From Bog-473 sp963707835 (lineage in GTDB: Bacteria > Actinomycetota > Acidimicrobiia > Acidimicrobiales > RAAP-2), in contig CAVPRI010000001.1 of assembly GCA_963707835.1 (NCBI GenBank), positions 1,364,001 to 1,428,000 of the forward strand: a DNA stretch of 64,000 nt, read 5' to 3'. Positions 19,412-28,476 of this stretch are shown here, piece by piece (position 1 is the first letter of the stretch; each line of letters opens with the position of its first letter). The notes below the pieces were generated by a model that ran no database searches, was not told the DNA's origin, and saw nothing but the letters and a program-made list of their open reading frames with translations. The translations under genes and the position numbers were made by a program.

Positions 19412-20105
19412 GGCAGGCGCTGAGGGGGCGGCCGCCCTGGCCGAACGACTCGGCCACACCTTCAGCGACCTGAGCCTCCTCCAGCAGGCCCTGGCCCACC
19501 GCAGTTGGTGCGGCGAGCAGGGAGGCGGTGCGCCGTCCAACGAGCGACTGGAGTTCCTCGGCGACGCCGTGCTGGGACTGGTGGTAGCCGGGTACACCTA
19601 CGCGCGCTACCCCGATTTCGCCGAGGGCAAGCTGGCCAAGATCCGCGCCGCGGTCGTGAACGCCCGGGTCCTCGCCGGCGTGGCCGCTGACCTCGGAGTG
19701 GGCGAGGTGCTCCTGCTCGGCCGTGGCGAGGAGACCTCGGGGGGCCGGGCCAAGGCGTCCATCCTGGCCGACGCCTTCGAGGCCGTCCTGGGGGCGGTGT
19801 ACCTCGACGCGGGCTGGGAGTCGGCGCAGCGGCTCGTGCTCCACGAGCTCGGCGATGCCATCGCCCGCGCCGGTGAGGAGCCCGACGACTTCGACCACAA
19901 GAGCCGGCTCCAGGAGCGGGCGGTGCGCGACGGCGTGGGGGCCCCGCGCTACGTGGTCGAGGGTTCGGGTCCAGATCATGATCGGGCCTATCTGGCCAAG
20001 GTCTTCCTCGGTGGTATCTGCCTGGGATCGGGGGAGGGTCGCTCCAAGAAGGACGCGGAGCAGGCGGCGGCGCAGGCAGCCTGGGAGGAACTGACACGTG
20101 CCTGA
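19377..20105 (+). CDS. rnc: Ribonuclease III (start uncertain)
   Basis: RNase III cuts double-stranded RNA in rRNA precursors. Conserved sequence starts at LAERLGHTFSDLSLLQQALA, then has the catalytic signature NERLEFLGDAVLGLVV, the acidic cluster LADAFEAVLGAVYLDAGW and a C-terminal dsRNA-binding domain ending KKDAEQAAAQAAWEEL. The N-terminus is unclear: in-frame TTG (19377) and ATG (19338) lie inside acpP and would add residues unlike the family. A CTG at 19437, preceded by a GAGGGGG stretch, sits exactly where homologues begin. The stop overlaps mutM by 8 bp. Confidence 0.9.
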   Translation: MTTSTPSSRRVEAGAEGAAALAERLGHTFSDLSLLQQALAHRSWCGEQGGGAPSNERLEFLGDAVLGLVVAGYTYARYPDFAEGKLAKIRAAVVNARVLAGVAADLGVGEVLLLGRGEETSGGRAKASILADAFEAVLGAVYLDAGWESAQRLVLHELGDAIARAGEEPDDFDHKSRLQERAVRDGVGAPRYVVEGSGPDHDRAYLAKVFLGGICLGSGEGRSKKDAEQAAAQAAWEELTRA

Positions 20106-20997
20106 GCTGCCTGAGGTCGAGACGCTCCGACAAGACCTGGCCCGGGAGGTGATCGGCCGCAAGATCAAGGCCGTCTCGGTGGCCAACGGGCGCTCGGTGC
20201 GCCGCCACCCCTCGGCCAAGCAGTTCCGAGGCCTGCTCGAAGGTCGCACGATCAAGTCCGTGGGCCGGCTGGGCAAGTACCTCCTCTTGACGCTCGACAA
20301 TGGCGACACCCTGGTGGTCCACCTCGGCATGAGCGGTCAGCTGCTGCGGGTCAAGTCGGCCAAGGACCCCAAGCCCAAGCACACCCACGTGGTCATCACC
20401 TTCACCCAGGGGGGCGAGCTGCGCTACGTGGACCCCAGGACCTTCGGCGAGCTGTTCGTGTCCACACCGCCGCTCAAGGCCGACGGCACGCCGCTCAGCC
20501 CTGTCTCGGGGTCGGCCGGCGGCGACGGCGAGGCCATCCGCAAGGCCATCCCCGAGCTGTCCCACCTCGGCTTCGACCCCATCGAGGACCTCATGAGCTG
20601 GGAGCGGTTCGGGGCGTTGCTGCACCAGCACCACGGAGGAGTCAAGTCGCTGCTCATGGACCAGAGCTTCACCGCCGGCATCGGCAATCTGTACTCCGAC
20701 GAGATGCTCTACCAGGCCGGGCTGCGCTACGACCGGGCCGCGGACTCGCTGACGGCCACGGAGGTGCGCCGGCTGTACCGGGCCATCGTCGAGACGCTGG
20801 CCGACGCCATCAAGCACCGTGGTTCGTCGCTGGCCGACGAGCAGTACCGGGACCTCTTCGGCGAGCTGGGGGACTTCCAGGGCTCCCATCAGGTCTACGA
20901 CCGCGAGGGCCAGCCCTGCCGGCGCTGCCGCAACCTCATCGTGCGGGTCAAGTCGGGCGGCCGATCGTCGTACTTCTGCGAGCACTGCCAGGTCTGA
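20098..20997 (+). CDS. mutM: Formamidopyrimidine-DNA glycosylase
   Basis: This bifunctional glycosylase/AP lyase removes 8-oxoguanine and formamidopyrimidines. It starts (M)PELPEVETLRQDL, giving the catalytic Pro and Glu just after the initiator Met. It has HLGMSGQLLR with a conserved lysine downstream, the helix-two-turn-helix FTAGIGNLYSDEML, and a C-terminal zinc finger with CRRC and CEHC. A glycine/alanine-rich insert at about 140 (SGSAGGDGEA) is not typical. Length (299 aa) is slightly above normal. The GTG overlaps the rnc stop. Confidence 0.95.
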   Translation: MPELPEVETLRQDLAREVIGRKIKAVSVANGRSVRRHPSAKQFRGLLEGRTIKSVGRLGKYLLLTLDNGDTLVVHLGMSGQLLRVKSAKDPKPKHTHVVITFTQGGELRYVDPRTFGELFVSTPPLKADGTPLSPVSGSAGGDGEAIRKAIPELSHLGFDPIEDLMSWERFGALLHQHHGGVKSLLMDQSFTAGIGNLYSDEMLYQAGLRYDRAADSLTATEVRRLYRAIVETLADAIKHRGSSLADEQYRDLFGELGDFQGSHQVYDREGQPCRRCRNLIVRVKSGGRSSYFCEHCQV

Positions 20998-21014
20998 CGG
21001 TAGGGTCGTCCCGA

Positions 21015-24000
21015 ATGTTCCTCAAGTCGCTCAGCATGAAGGGGTTCAAGTCCTTCGCCGACCCGACCGTGCTGGAGTTCGAGCCCGGGATCACGGTCGT
21101 GGTGGGGCCCAACGGCAGCGGCAAGTCCAACGTGGTCGACGCCGTGACCTGGGTGCTCGGCGCCCAGGGGCCGCGCTCGCTGCGGTCCGCCAAGATGGAA
21201 GACGTCATCTTCGCCGGGACCTCGTCCCGCTCGCCCCTGGGGCGGGCCGAGGTCTCTCTGACCATCGACAACGCCTCGGGCAAGCTCCCGGTCGACCTCG
21301 CCGAGGTCACGATCACCCGGACGCTGTTCCGTTCGGGTGACAGCGAGTACGCCATCAACGGCGCCCCGTGCCGGCTCCTCGACATCCAAGAGCTCCTGAG
21401 CGACTCGGGCGTGGGGCGCCAGCAGCACATGATCATCGGTCAGGGCCAGTTGGACACCGTGCTCAACGCCCGGCCCGAGGATCGGCGGGCCATCATCGAG
21501 GAGGCGGCCGGGGTGCTCAAGCACCGCCGCCGCCGTGAGCGCGCCGACCGCCGACTGGCGGCCACCGCCGAGAACCTCGAGCGCCTGGGCGACCTGGTGC
21601 GGGAGGTCCGGCGCCAGATCCGGCCCCTGGAGCGGCAGGCCGCGGCCGCCCGCTCTCACGACACGGTGGCGGCCGAGTTGCTCGCCGTCCGTCGCTACCT
21701 GGCCGGCGCCGAGCTGGCCGAGCTGCACAGCCGGCGGCTGTCCGCCACGCAGAACCTCGAGGTCTGCCGGCATGAGGAGCGCGAGCTGCACGAGGCGCTG
21801 CTGCAGCTCGACGCCGATGCCACCTCCACCTCGGCCGAGCTCTCGTCGCGCCGCGAGGAGGACCTGGCCAACGCCCTGGGCCGTGTGCAGGGCCTGGTCG
21901 AGCGGTCACGGGGGCTCCAGGGGGTCCTGCGCGAGCGGGGCCGGGGCGTGGTGGCCGCACTCGACGCCGCGGCGGACGTCGACGTCGTTTCGACGCTCGA
22001 GGCCGAAGCCGCCCGCCTGGCCGCCGAGCTGGCCACGACCGAACAAGAGGAGCAGGCCGGCGGAGCACCGGAGCGGGCCGAGCTGGTGGCGGCCGGCGCC
22101 GCGCTCGACGCCGAGGAGGCAGCGTTCGCTTCGCGGTGGTCTGGCCTACTCGGGGGCGTCGCCGATCCCGAACAGGCCATGGCGCGCGCCGGGCCCGCAC
22201 CGACCTGGTGGCGCGCTCGGCCGCCCGGGAGCGCCAGGACATCGACGCGCTCGGGTCCCGGCTCGCCGCGCTCGAGCAGCGGCACGCGGCTGCCGCCGTG
22301 CAGGCCGATCTGGCGGCCCGGGCCGCCCACGACCTCGAGGAGGCCACGGCCGGACTCACCGCGCGAGCTGACGTCGCGCACCGCTGAGCTCGAGACCGCC
22401 GCCCGCGGCGCCGAGGTCGTGCAGGCCGAGGCGGACCAGGCGGCCGATGCGCAGCACCGGGCGGCGGCGCGTGCAGAGGCGCTCGAGCGGGCCCTCGCCG
22501 ACCTCCAGGGGGCAGGCGGGCGCGAGCTCCTCCGCGAGGTCGACGGCGTGGTGGGCTCCCTGGTCGACCTGGTGGAGATCGACGAGGGGTGGGACGCCGC
22601 CTTCGAGGCCGCAGCCGGCGCCGGCGTGGCGGCCGTGGTGGTCGACGGCCGCCGCTCGGCACAGGCGGCCCTGGCCACCCTGCGCGAGCGCGGCGTGACC
22701 GGCTCGGTGCTCGCACCTCGGCAGGCGAGCGAGCTGGGCGCCCCTGCCCTGCCCCCGGGCAGCAGCGCCCAGCCCGTGCGCGCCCACGTCCGGGTGCGTG
22801 ACGGCGGTGCCGCGGCCGCGTCGGTGCTTGACGCCCTCGTGGGGCGCGCCGTGCGCGTCGACGGATGGGAGGAGGCGATCGACCTCTCCTTGGCCCGGGA
22901 CGACCTGGTGGTGGTCACGCCCGAGGGCGACCGCTTCGCCCCGACGGGCTGGCGGGTGCGATCGGGATCCGGGGTCGTCACCGCGGCGGCGGTCGAGGAG
23001 GCGCACCGGCGGGCCCACGAGGCCGTGGCAGTGGCCGAGCTGGCCCGGGGCCGCCTGACCGACGCCCGCCTGGCGCTGGCGCGCAGCCGCGACGCCCGCG
23101 CCGGCGCCGAGCGGGAGCTCGACCGCCACGCCAGCGCCTGCCAGTCGGCCCAAGCCGACGTGGCCCGGGCGGCCAAGGAGCAGCAGCGGCTGACCAGCGA
23201 GCTCGAGGAGGCCAGAGGGTCGGTCGCCGCGGCCCAGCAGCGCCTGGCCGAGGTCACCGCCGAGGAGTCGCAGCTGGCCCGCTCCCTTCCGGAGCTCGAA
23301 GAGGCGGTCATCGCCTGGCAGGCGCTCGAGGAACGACGGGCCCACGTCACCGGCCGACGTCAGGATCTCGACGTCCGCGTGGCCGGGGTGGCCGAGCGGC
23401 GCCGGGTCCTCTCCGAGCGGCACGCCGAGGTGGAGCGACGGCTGGCCGGACATGCCGAGGAGCGCGCCACCGCGGCCTCGCGCCGGGAGCGGCTCGAGGC
23501 CGAGGGCAGGGCGCTGGGCCGTCTTGAGGGCGTCGTGGAGGCCGAGCGGGCCCGCCTCGACGGCATCTTCGACTCGTTGCGCCACGACTACCAGGACCAG
23601 GTCGACGCCGTGCGCGCCGGTGGCGAGAGGCTCGAGCAACTGCGCCGTGACCGTCACACGACCGAGCAGCGGCTCGAGGCCGTGCGGAACCGGACCAGGG
23701 CGCTCGACCTCGAGACGGCCGAGGTGGGTCTGCGCACCGAGGCTCTCCACGAGCACGTCTCGCGCGATCTGGACGCCCAACCCGAGGAGCTGGTGGACCT
23801 GGCCCAACCCGAGGTGCCCCAGGGAGCGACCCTGGCCGGTCACGCCGACGCGCTCGAGGGCAAGCTGTCAGCCCTGGGCCCGGTCAACCCTCTGGCCCTC
23901 GAAGAGCTCTCGGTGCTCGAGGAGCGCCACAAGGAGCTCGAAGCCCAGGTCGAGGACGTCAGGGGGGCCCGACGGGAGCTCCACGAGGTGGTGCGCGCCC

Positions 24001-24515
24001 TTGATCAGGAGATCATGACCTCCTTCGACGCCGCGGCCGCCGACGTCAACGAGCACTTCTCCGCGCTCATCGCCATGCTGTTCCCCGGGGGGACCGGGCG
24101 ACTGGTGCTGATCGACCCCGACGACCTCCTCAACACGGGGGTGGAGATCGAGGTGCGCCCCGCCGGGCGCAACGTCCGACGGGTGTCGCTGCTCTCGGGC
24201 GGCGAGCGCTCGATGGCCGCTCTGGCCTTCCTCTTCGCAGTGTTCCGCAGCCGGCCCTCGCCGTTCTACATGATGGACGAGGTCGAGGCGGCGCTCGACG
24301 ACGTGAACCTCAGCCGGTTCCTCACGCTGGTGCACGACTTCCGTGACGAGGCACAGCTGCTCATCGTGAGCCACCAGAAGCGCACCATGGAGACGGGGGA
24401 CGCGCTCTACGGCGTGACCATGGCGCCCGGGGGGTCATCGCAGGTGGTGAGCCAGAAGGTCTCGAAGGACAAGGACGCGGAGGCGGAGAAGGACCGGGAG
24501 AGGGAGCCGGCCTGA
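21015..24515 (+). CDS. smc: Chromosome segregation protein SMC, with an internal out-of-frame stretch
   Basis: SMC is the condensin ATPase. The N-terminal head has GPNGSGKSNVVDAVTWVLGA (Walker A), the C-terminal head LLSGGERSMAALAFLFAVF (signature) and YMMDEVEAALDDVN (Walker B). Coiled coils flank a hinge around 500-640. Residues about 392-450 in this frame are Pro/Arg/Ser-rich and unlike a coiled coil, while the neighbouring frame over 22190-22365 reads RTDLVARSAARERQDIDALG and LAALEQRHAAAAVQADLAAR. Two compensating single-base changes would restore a continuous coiled coil. TAGGGT lies 8 nt before the ATG. The stop overlaps the next gene by one base. Confidence 0.93.
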   Translation: MFLKSLSMKGFKSFADPTVLEFEPGITVVVGPNGSGKSNVVDAVTWVLGAQGPRSLRSAKMEDVIFAGTSSRSPLGRAEVSLTIDNASGKLPVDLAEVTITRTLFRSGDSEYAINGAPCRLLDIQELLSDSGVGRQQHMIIGQGQLDTVLNARPEDRRAIIEEAAGVLKHRRRRERADRRLAATAENLERLGDLVREVRRQIRPLERQAAAARSHDTVAAELLAVRRYLAGAELAELHSRRLSATQNLEVCRHEERELHEALLQLDADATSTSAELSSRREEDLANALGRVQGLVERSRGLQGVLRERGRGVVAALDAAADVDVVSTLEAEAARLAAELATTEQEEQAGGAPERAELVAAGAALDAEEAAFASRWSGLLGGVADPEQAMARAGPAPTWWRARPPGSARTSTRSGPGSPRSSSGTRLPPCRPIWRPGPPTTSRRPRPDSPRELTSRTAELETAARGAEVVQAEADQAADAQHRAAARAEALERALADLQGAGGRELLREVDGVVGSLVDLVEIDEGWDAAFEAAAGAGVAAVVVDGRRSAQAALATLRERGVTGSVLAPRQASELGAPALPPGSSAQPVRAHVRVRDGGAAAASVLDALVGRAVRVDGWEEAIDLSLARDDLVVVTPEGDRFAPTGWRVRSGSGVVTAAAVEEAHRRAHEAVAVAELARGRLTDARLALARSRDARAGAERELDRHASACQSAQADVARAAKEQQRLTSELEEARGSVAAAQQRLAEVTAEESQLARSLPELEEAVIAWQALEERRAHVTGRRQDLDVRVAGVAERRRVLSERHAEVERRLAGHAEERATAASRRERLEAEGRALGRLEGVVEAERARLDGIFDSLRHDYQDQVDAVRAGGERLEQLRRDRHTTEQRLEAVRNRTRALDLETAEVGLRTEALHEHVSRDLDAQPEELVDLAQPEVPQGATLAGHADALEGKLSALGPVNPLALEELSVLEERHKELEAQVEDVRGARRELHEVVRALDQEIMTSFDAAAADVNEHFSALIAMLFPGGTGRLVLIDPDDLLNTGVEIEVRPAGRNVRRVSLLSGGERSMAALAFLFAVFRSRPSPFYMMDEVEAALDDVNLSRFLTLVHDFRDEAQLLIVSHQKRTMETGDALYGVTMAPGGSSQVVSQKVSKDKDAEAEKDREREPA

Positions 24516-24670
24516 TGGTCCTGGTGTTCATCGCCCTGGCCGTCGTGGTGGTCGTCCTCGCCGTGGGCCGCATGGCCGCATCCCGTCGCCGACTGCGTCA
24601 CGACGAGTACGACGGGTACGACTGGTACGACGAGTACAGCGACACCGAGTCGGGGGAGGCGTCATCGTGA
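24515..24670 (+). CDS. 51-residue single-pass membrane protein between smc and ftsY
   Basis: An ATG overlapping the smc stop (TGATG) opens a 51-codon frame ending in a TGA that overlaps the ftsY GTG (GTGA). The product begins MVLVFIALAVVVVVLAVGRM, one transmembrane helix, then a basic stretch ASRRRLRH and an acidic, tyrosine-rich tail with DEYDGYDWYDEYSDTE. Tight coupling on both sides argues that it is translated. I know no family for it. The basic flank after the helix suggests the tail is cytoplasmic. Possible roles at the membrane with SMC or FtsY are speculation. Confidence 0.62.
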   Translation: MVLVFIALAVVVVVLAVGRMAASRRRLRHDEYDGYDWYDEYSDTESGEASS

Positions 24671-25833
24671 TCGGCACGCTCATCGTGATCGTGGTCGTCG
24701 TGGCCGTGCTGGCGTTGTTCGCCGGGACCATCGCCACGACGCGGGCGCGCCGGAGGGGACGGGGTGCCACCGGTGCGCCGACCACATCTACTCCACCGGC
24801 GCCACCGACCCCGCCACCGACACCGCCGGTGGCTCCCACCACCGAAGTGCCCGCGGTCGAGCGCGTCGTCGAGGTTGTGCCGCCCGAGGCTCCCGCCGGG
24901 CCGCCGACCGAGGCGCGGGCGGCCCCACCCTCGTACCGGGCCCGCTTGGGCGGTGTGCGAGGCCTGTTCAGCGGAGCCGTCTCCGCCTTCCGGGCCGGAC
25001 GGGTCGACCAGGCGACCTGGGACTCCCTCGAGGAGGCACTCATCCGGGCCGACGTGGGGGTGACCACCACCACGGTCCTGCTCGACGAGCTCCGCACGAA
25101 GGTGGAGGCGGAGCGCATCAAGGGCGGCGACCAGTTGCTCGATGCCCTGCGCGACTCCATCCGCGAGCTGCTCGACGGCGCGGGGTCACGTTCACTGCAC
25201 TTCGAGGGTCGTGCGGGCCAGCCCGATGTCTGGCTGTTCGTCGGGGTCAACGGTGTCGGCAAGACCACCACCGTCGGCAAGCTGGCCCGGCGGCAGTCGG
25301 CCGAGGGCCACTCGGTGCTCCTGGCCGCGGGCGACACATTCCGTGCCGCGGCGGGGGAGCAGTTGGCGCAGTGGGCTGAGCGCACCGGGACCGAGATCGT
25401 GCAGGGCGCCGAGGGCGCCGATCCGAGCGCCATCGTCTTCGACGCGGTGCAGCGGGCGGCCGCACGGGGCAACGACCTGGTGCTCGCCGACACCGCCGGC
25501 CGTCTCCACACCAAGGTGAACCTGGTCGAGGAGCTCAAGAAGATCCGCCGGGTGGCCGACCGCGACCCGGGCAACGTCACCGAGGTCCTGCTCGTGCTCG
25601 ACGCCACGACGGGCCAGAACGGCCTGGCCCAGGCGCGCCAGTTCGCCGACGCGGTGGACGTGACGGGCATCGTGTTGACCAAGCTCGACGGCACCGCCAA
25701 GGGCGGGATCGTGATCGCCGTGCAGCGCGAGCTGTTCGTGCCGGTCAAGCTCGTGGGCCTCGGTGAGGGTCCCGAGGACCTGGTCGACTTCGACCCCGAC
25801 GCCTTCGTCGACGCGCTCCTCGCCGAGGACTGA
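24667..25833 (+). CDS. ftsY: Signal recognition particle receptor FtsY
   Basis: FtsY is the SRP receptor GTPase at the inner face of the membrane. The 388-residue protein starts with a transmembrane helix (TLIVIVVVVAVLALFAGTI), then a Pro/Thr-rich linker to about residue 90, then the N domain and a G domain with GVNGVGKTTTVGKLA (G1), AAGDTFRAAAGEQLAQW (G2/DTFRAAA), LADTAGRLHTKVNLVEEL (G3) and LTKLDGTAKGG (G4). A helix at the start is typical of actinobacterial FtsY. It is translationally coupled to the preceding small gene. Confidence 0.95.
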   Translation: MIGTLIVIVVVVAVLALFAGTIATTRARRRGRGATGAPTTSTPPAPPTPPPTPPVAPTTEVPAVERVVEVVPPEAPAGPPTEARAAPPSYRARLGGVRGLFSGAVSAFRAGRVDQATWDSLEEALIRADVGVTTTTVLLDELRTKVEAERIKGGDQLLDALRDSIRELLDGAGSRSLHFEGRAGQPDVWLFVGVNGVGKTTTVGKLARRQSAEGHSVLLAAGDTFRAAAGEQLAQWAERTGTEIVQGAEGADPSAIVFDAVQRAAARGNDLVLADTAGRLHTKVNLVEELKKIRRVADRDPGNVTEVLLVLDATTGQNGLAQARQFADAVDVTGIVLTKLDGTAKGGIVIAVQRELFVPVKLVGLGEGPEDLVDFDPDAFVDALLAED

Positions 25834-25848
25834 GCCCGTCGGGAACGA

Positions 25849-26112
25849 GTGGGCGGGGAACCAGCGGGTCGAGACGGAGCCGTGGAGGAGGCGAGTCGGA
25901 CGCCGTTGACCGCGAGGCAGAAGCGTGTGCTCACCGTCGCGCTGGCCGTCCACGCCGTGGTGGTGGCCGTCACGCTGCGTGACCTGCGTCGGCGCCCGGC
26001 CGTGCTGGTGCGCGGTCCGAAGTGGATCTGGGGTGTGGTTGCGACCGCCAACACCACAGGGTCGGGCGCCTACTGGCTCATCGGTCGGCGCCGTCAGCCG
26101 CGCCCGGCCTAG
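25849..26112 (+). CDS. Small PLDc_N-like membrane protein
   Basis: The 87-residue product has two hydrophobic helices, VLTVALAVHAVVVAVTL and WGVVATANTTGSGAYWLIG, with RRRPAVLVRGPKWIWG between them. This layout resembles the two-helix PLDc_N domain (start of cardiolipin synthases; many actinobacteria carry stand-alone copies). No catalytic domain follows. It lies 15 bp after ftsY and converges on the FKBP gene. The GTG at 25849 was taken; a GTG at 25882 would remove the polar first 11 residues. Confidence 0.55.
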   Translation: MGGEPAGRDGAVEEASRTPLTARQKRVLTVALAVHAVVVAVTLRDLRRRPAVLVRGPKWIWGVVATANTTGSGAYWLIGRRRQPRPA

Positions 26113-26163
26113 CCCACCACCGCTCGAGCGGCAGCGGGGCGAGCCGCCCGGGCCGACCGCCAC

Positions 26164-26736
26164 TCAGTGCACCTGGAGCAGGTCGATCACGAACACCAGT
26201 GTGTCGTTGGCGGCGATACCCGCACCGGGGGACTGCGCCCCGTAGCCCAAGTTCGGCGGGATGATCAGCTCGCGCCGGCCACCCACCTTCATGCCGGCGA
26301 CTCCCTCGTCCCATCCCGGGATCACCTCTCCGGCGCCCAGGGTGAAGGTGAAGGGCTGGCTGGTCCACGACGACTGGATGACCTTGCCCGAGGAGTACGT
26401 GGCCAGGACGTACTGCACGGTGACGCTCTTGCCGTTCTCGGCGGTGGCGCCGGTGCCCTCGATCAGGTCGGCGCTCTGCAGGGTGCTCGGCGGGGACCCG
26501 GAGGGGACCGTCACGGTCGGCGCCGTCCCCGCGGTGCCGACCGGCGAGCGGTCGGCCTCCGGGATGGTGGCCACGGTGCCGGTCGTGCCGCCACCCGTCG
26601 CCTGCGAGCTCGACGTGGAGGTCCCACCGCCCGACGAGCCGGACGAGGAGCCGCACGCGGTCAGGGCCAGGGCCGCGGCCGCCGCCAGGATCAGGGCGAG
26701 CGCGAGGGGACGACGGGGGGTGATCGCTCGGGACAT
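26164..26736 (-). CDS. FKBP-type peptidyl-prolyl isomerase lipoprotein
   Basis: The 190-residue product has a lipoprotein signal: LALALILAAAAALALTACGS with lipobox LTAC, so the cysteine at about 28 would be lipidated. A 60-residue Ser/Gly/Thr linker follows, then an FKBP domain: GKSVTVQYVLATYSSGKVIQ, LGAGEVIPGWDEGVAGMKVG and RRELIIPPNLGYG, which carry most of the rotamase-pocket motif. It would fold proteins outside the membrane. TACCGT lies 8 nt before the ATG, a leaderless signal. It diverges from ffh. Confidence 0.9.
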   Translation of the reverse strand: MSRAITPRRPLALALILAAAAALALTACGSSSGSSGGGTSTSSSQATGGGTTGTVATIPEADRSPVGTAGTAPTVTVPSGSPPSTLQSADLIEGTGATAENGKSVTVQYVLATYSSGKVIQSSWTSQPFTFTLGAGEVIPGWDEGVAGMKVGGRRELIIPPNLGYGAQSPGAGIAANDTLVFVIDLLQVH

Positions 26737-26744
26737 GGGTCGAG

Positions 26745-26782
26745 ACGGTAGCCGTTGGGCGTGCCGCGGCCCTGGCTAACCT
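26745..26782. promoter_or_regulatory. Divergent -10 elements for the FKBP gene and ffh
   Basis: On the minus strand TACCGT (26750-26745) is 8 nt from the FKBP ATG. On the plus strand TAACCT (26777-26782) is 8 nt from the ffh ATG. The two genes share only 54 bp, so their -35 regions must overlap or interleave. Confidence 0.5.
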
Positions 26783-26790
26783 GAGTGCTC

Positions 26791-28380
26791 ATGTTCGACG
26801 CGCTCTCCGATCGCCTGGAGCGGATCTCGACCCGCCTGCGCGGCAAGGGCCGTATCAGCGAGGCCGACCTCGACGAGGCGCTGAAGGAGATCCGCACGGC
26901 GCTGCTCGAGGCCGACGTCGAGCTGGGCGTGGCTCGGCGGTTCTGCGATGGCATCCGCCTCAGGGTCAGTGCCGAGGCGCTGTCGAAGAGCCTCAGCCCG
27001 GGCCAGCAGGTGGTCAAGGCGGTGCACGAGGAGCTGGTCAACGTCCTGGGCGGGGAGACCCTCAAGCTGACCTATGCCTCGCGGCCACCCACGGTGGTCC
27101 TCATGGCTGGACTCCAGGGATCGGGCAAGACGACCACCACGGCCAAGCTGGCCCAGTGGTGGAAACAGCAGGGGCGCAATCCCCTGCTGGTCGGCGCCGA
27201 CCTGCAGCGGCCGGCCGCCGTGGAGCAGCTGCGCGTGCTCGGTGAGCAGGCGGGCGTCACGGTCTTCTCGGAGCCGACCGATCCCGTCCGCTGTGCGGTG
27301 GCCGGGTTGGAAGAGGCGCGGCGCCTCGGCCGCGACGTGTGCATCATCGACACCGCGGGGCGTCTGACCATCGACGCCGAGATGATGGAGCAGATCCGCG
27401 CCATCTCGGCGGCCACCGAGCCCCACTACACGTTCCTGGTCATCGACGCCATGATCGGCCAGGATGCCGTAGCCACGGCCAAGGCGTTCCACGACGCCCT
27501 GGAGTTGAGTGGGGTCATCTTGACCAAGCTCGACGGTGACGCCCGCGGCGGGGCAGCCCTGTCGGTCAAGGGCGTGGTGGGCCGGCCCATCGCGTTCGCC
27601 AGTACCGGCGAGCGGCTGGCCGACTTCGACCTGTTCCACCCGGACCGCATGGCCGACCGCATCTTGGGCATGGGTGACGTGCTCAGCCTGATCGAACAGG
27701 CCGAGCGAACCATGGACTCCGACGAGGTGGCCAAGAGCGCCAGCCGCCTCATGGAGGGCCACTTCACGCTCGAAGATTTTCTGTCCCAGCTGCGCCAGGT
27801 CAAGAAGATGGGCTCGCTCGGTGGCCTCATGCGGCTCATGCCGGGCGTGACCAAGGAGATGCGCCAGGCGGCGGGCCAGATCGACGACCGTGAGGTGTCC
27901 CGGGTCGAGGCCATCGTCTCGTCCATGACGCGCGGCGAGCGCGAGGACCCGACCATCATGGACGGGTCCCGGCGCAGCCGGGTGGCCCGGGGATCGGGTA
28001 CGTCGATCCAGGACGTCAACACCCTGCTCAAGCAGTTCAAGGAGATGCAGAAGATGATGAAGGGGATGGCCTCGGGCGCCATGCCCGGTCTCCCCGGCAT
28101 GCCCTCCATGCCCGGTATGGGTGGGTTGAGTGGCCGCGCCGCCAAGCGACTGGCCAAGCAGGCGCCCGGCGCCGGATTCCCCGGACAGGGGGCGGGTCCG
28201 GGCCAGCCCGACTTCGACATGCTCACCCAGCTCACGGGAGAAGGCGGGGACCTCAGTGGCGGCCTTGCCGGCCTGCCCGGGGCTGGCCCGGCACCGACGA
28301 CCCGGCCCGTGGTCAACGTGAACAAGGGCACCAAGAAGAAGAAAAAGGGTGGGCGCGTCACCCCGCCCAAGGGTCGCTGA
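26791..28380 (+). CDS. ffh: Signal recognition particle protein Ffh
   Basis: Ffh binds signal peptides and SRP RNA. The 529-residue protein has the N domain (MFDALSDRLERISTRLRGKG), a G domain with LQGSGKTTTTAKLAQWW, GADLQRPAAVEQL, IIDTAGRLTIDAEMMEQI and LTKLDGDARGGAALS, and a methionine-rich M domain (MMKGMASGAMPGLPGMPSMP). It is longer than the usual 450 because the C-terminus carries a Gly/Pro-rich tail ending in a KKKKK cluster. The ATG at 26791 is 8 nt from a -10; a GTG six nt earlier is the alternative. The SRP RNA gene is not in the window. Confidence 0.95.
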   Translation: MFDALSDRLERISTRLRGKGRISEADLDEALKEIRTALLEADVELGVARRFCDGIRLRVSAEALSKSLSPGQQVVKAVHEELVNVLGGETLKLTYASRPPTVVLMAGLQGSGKTTTTAKLAQWWKQQGRNPLLVGADLQRPAAVEQLRVLGEQAGVTVFSEPTDPVRCAVAGLEEARRLGRDVCIIDTAGRLTIDAEMMEQIRAISAATEPHYTFLVIDAMIGQDAVATAKAFHDALELSGVILTKLDGDARGGAALSVKGVVGRPIAFASTGERLADFDLFHPDRMADRILGMGDVLSLIEQAERTMDSDEVAKSASRLMEGHFTLEDFLSQLRQVKKMGSLGGLMRLMPGVTKEMRQAAGQIDDREVSRVEAIVSSMTRGEREDPTIMDGSRRSRVARGSGTSIQDVNTLLKQFKEMQKMMKGMASGAMPGLPGMPSMPGMGGLSGRAAKRLAKQAPGAGFPGQGAGPGQPDFDMLTQLTGEGGDLSGGLAGLPGAGPAPTTRPVVNVNKGTKKKKKGGRVTPPKGR

Positions 28381-28476
28381 GACGTCTGGAGCCGTACCCC
28401 CGGCGCCATCTGCCACAATGGACGGTCGGGCCAGCCCGCTGGCGCGCCGAATCTCGAGACGTGGAGGAACCAGTCC

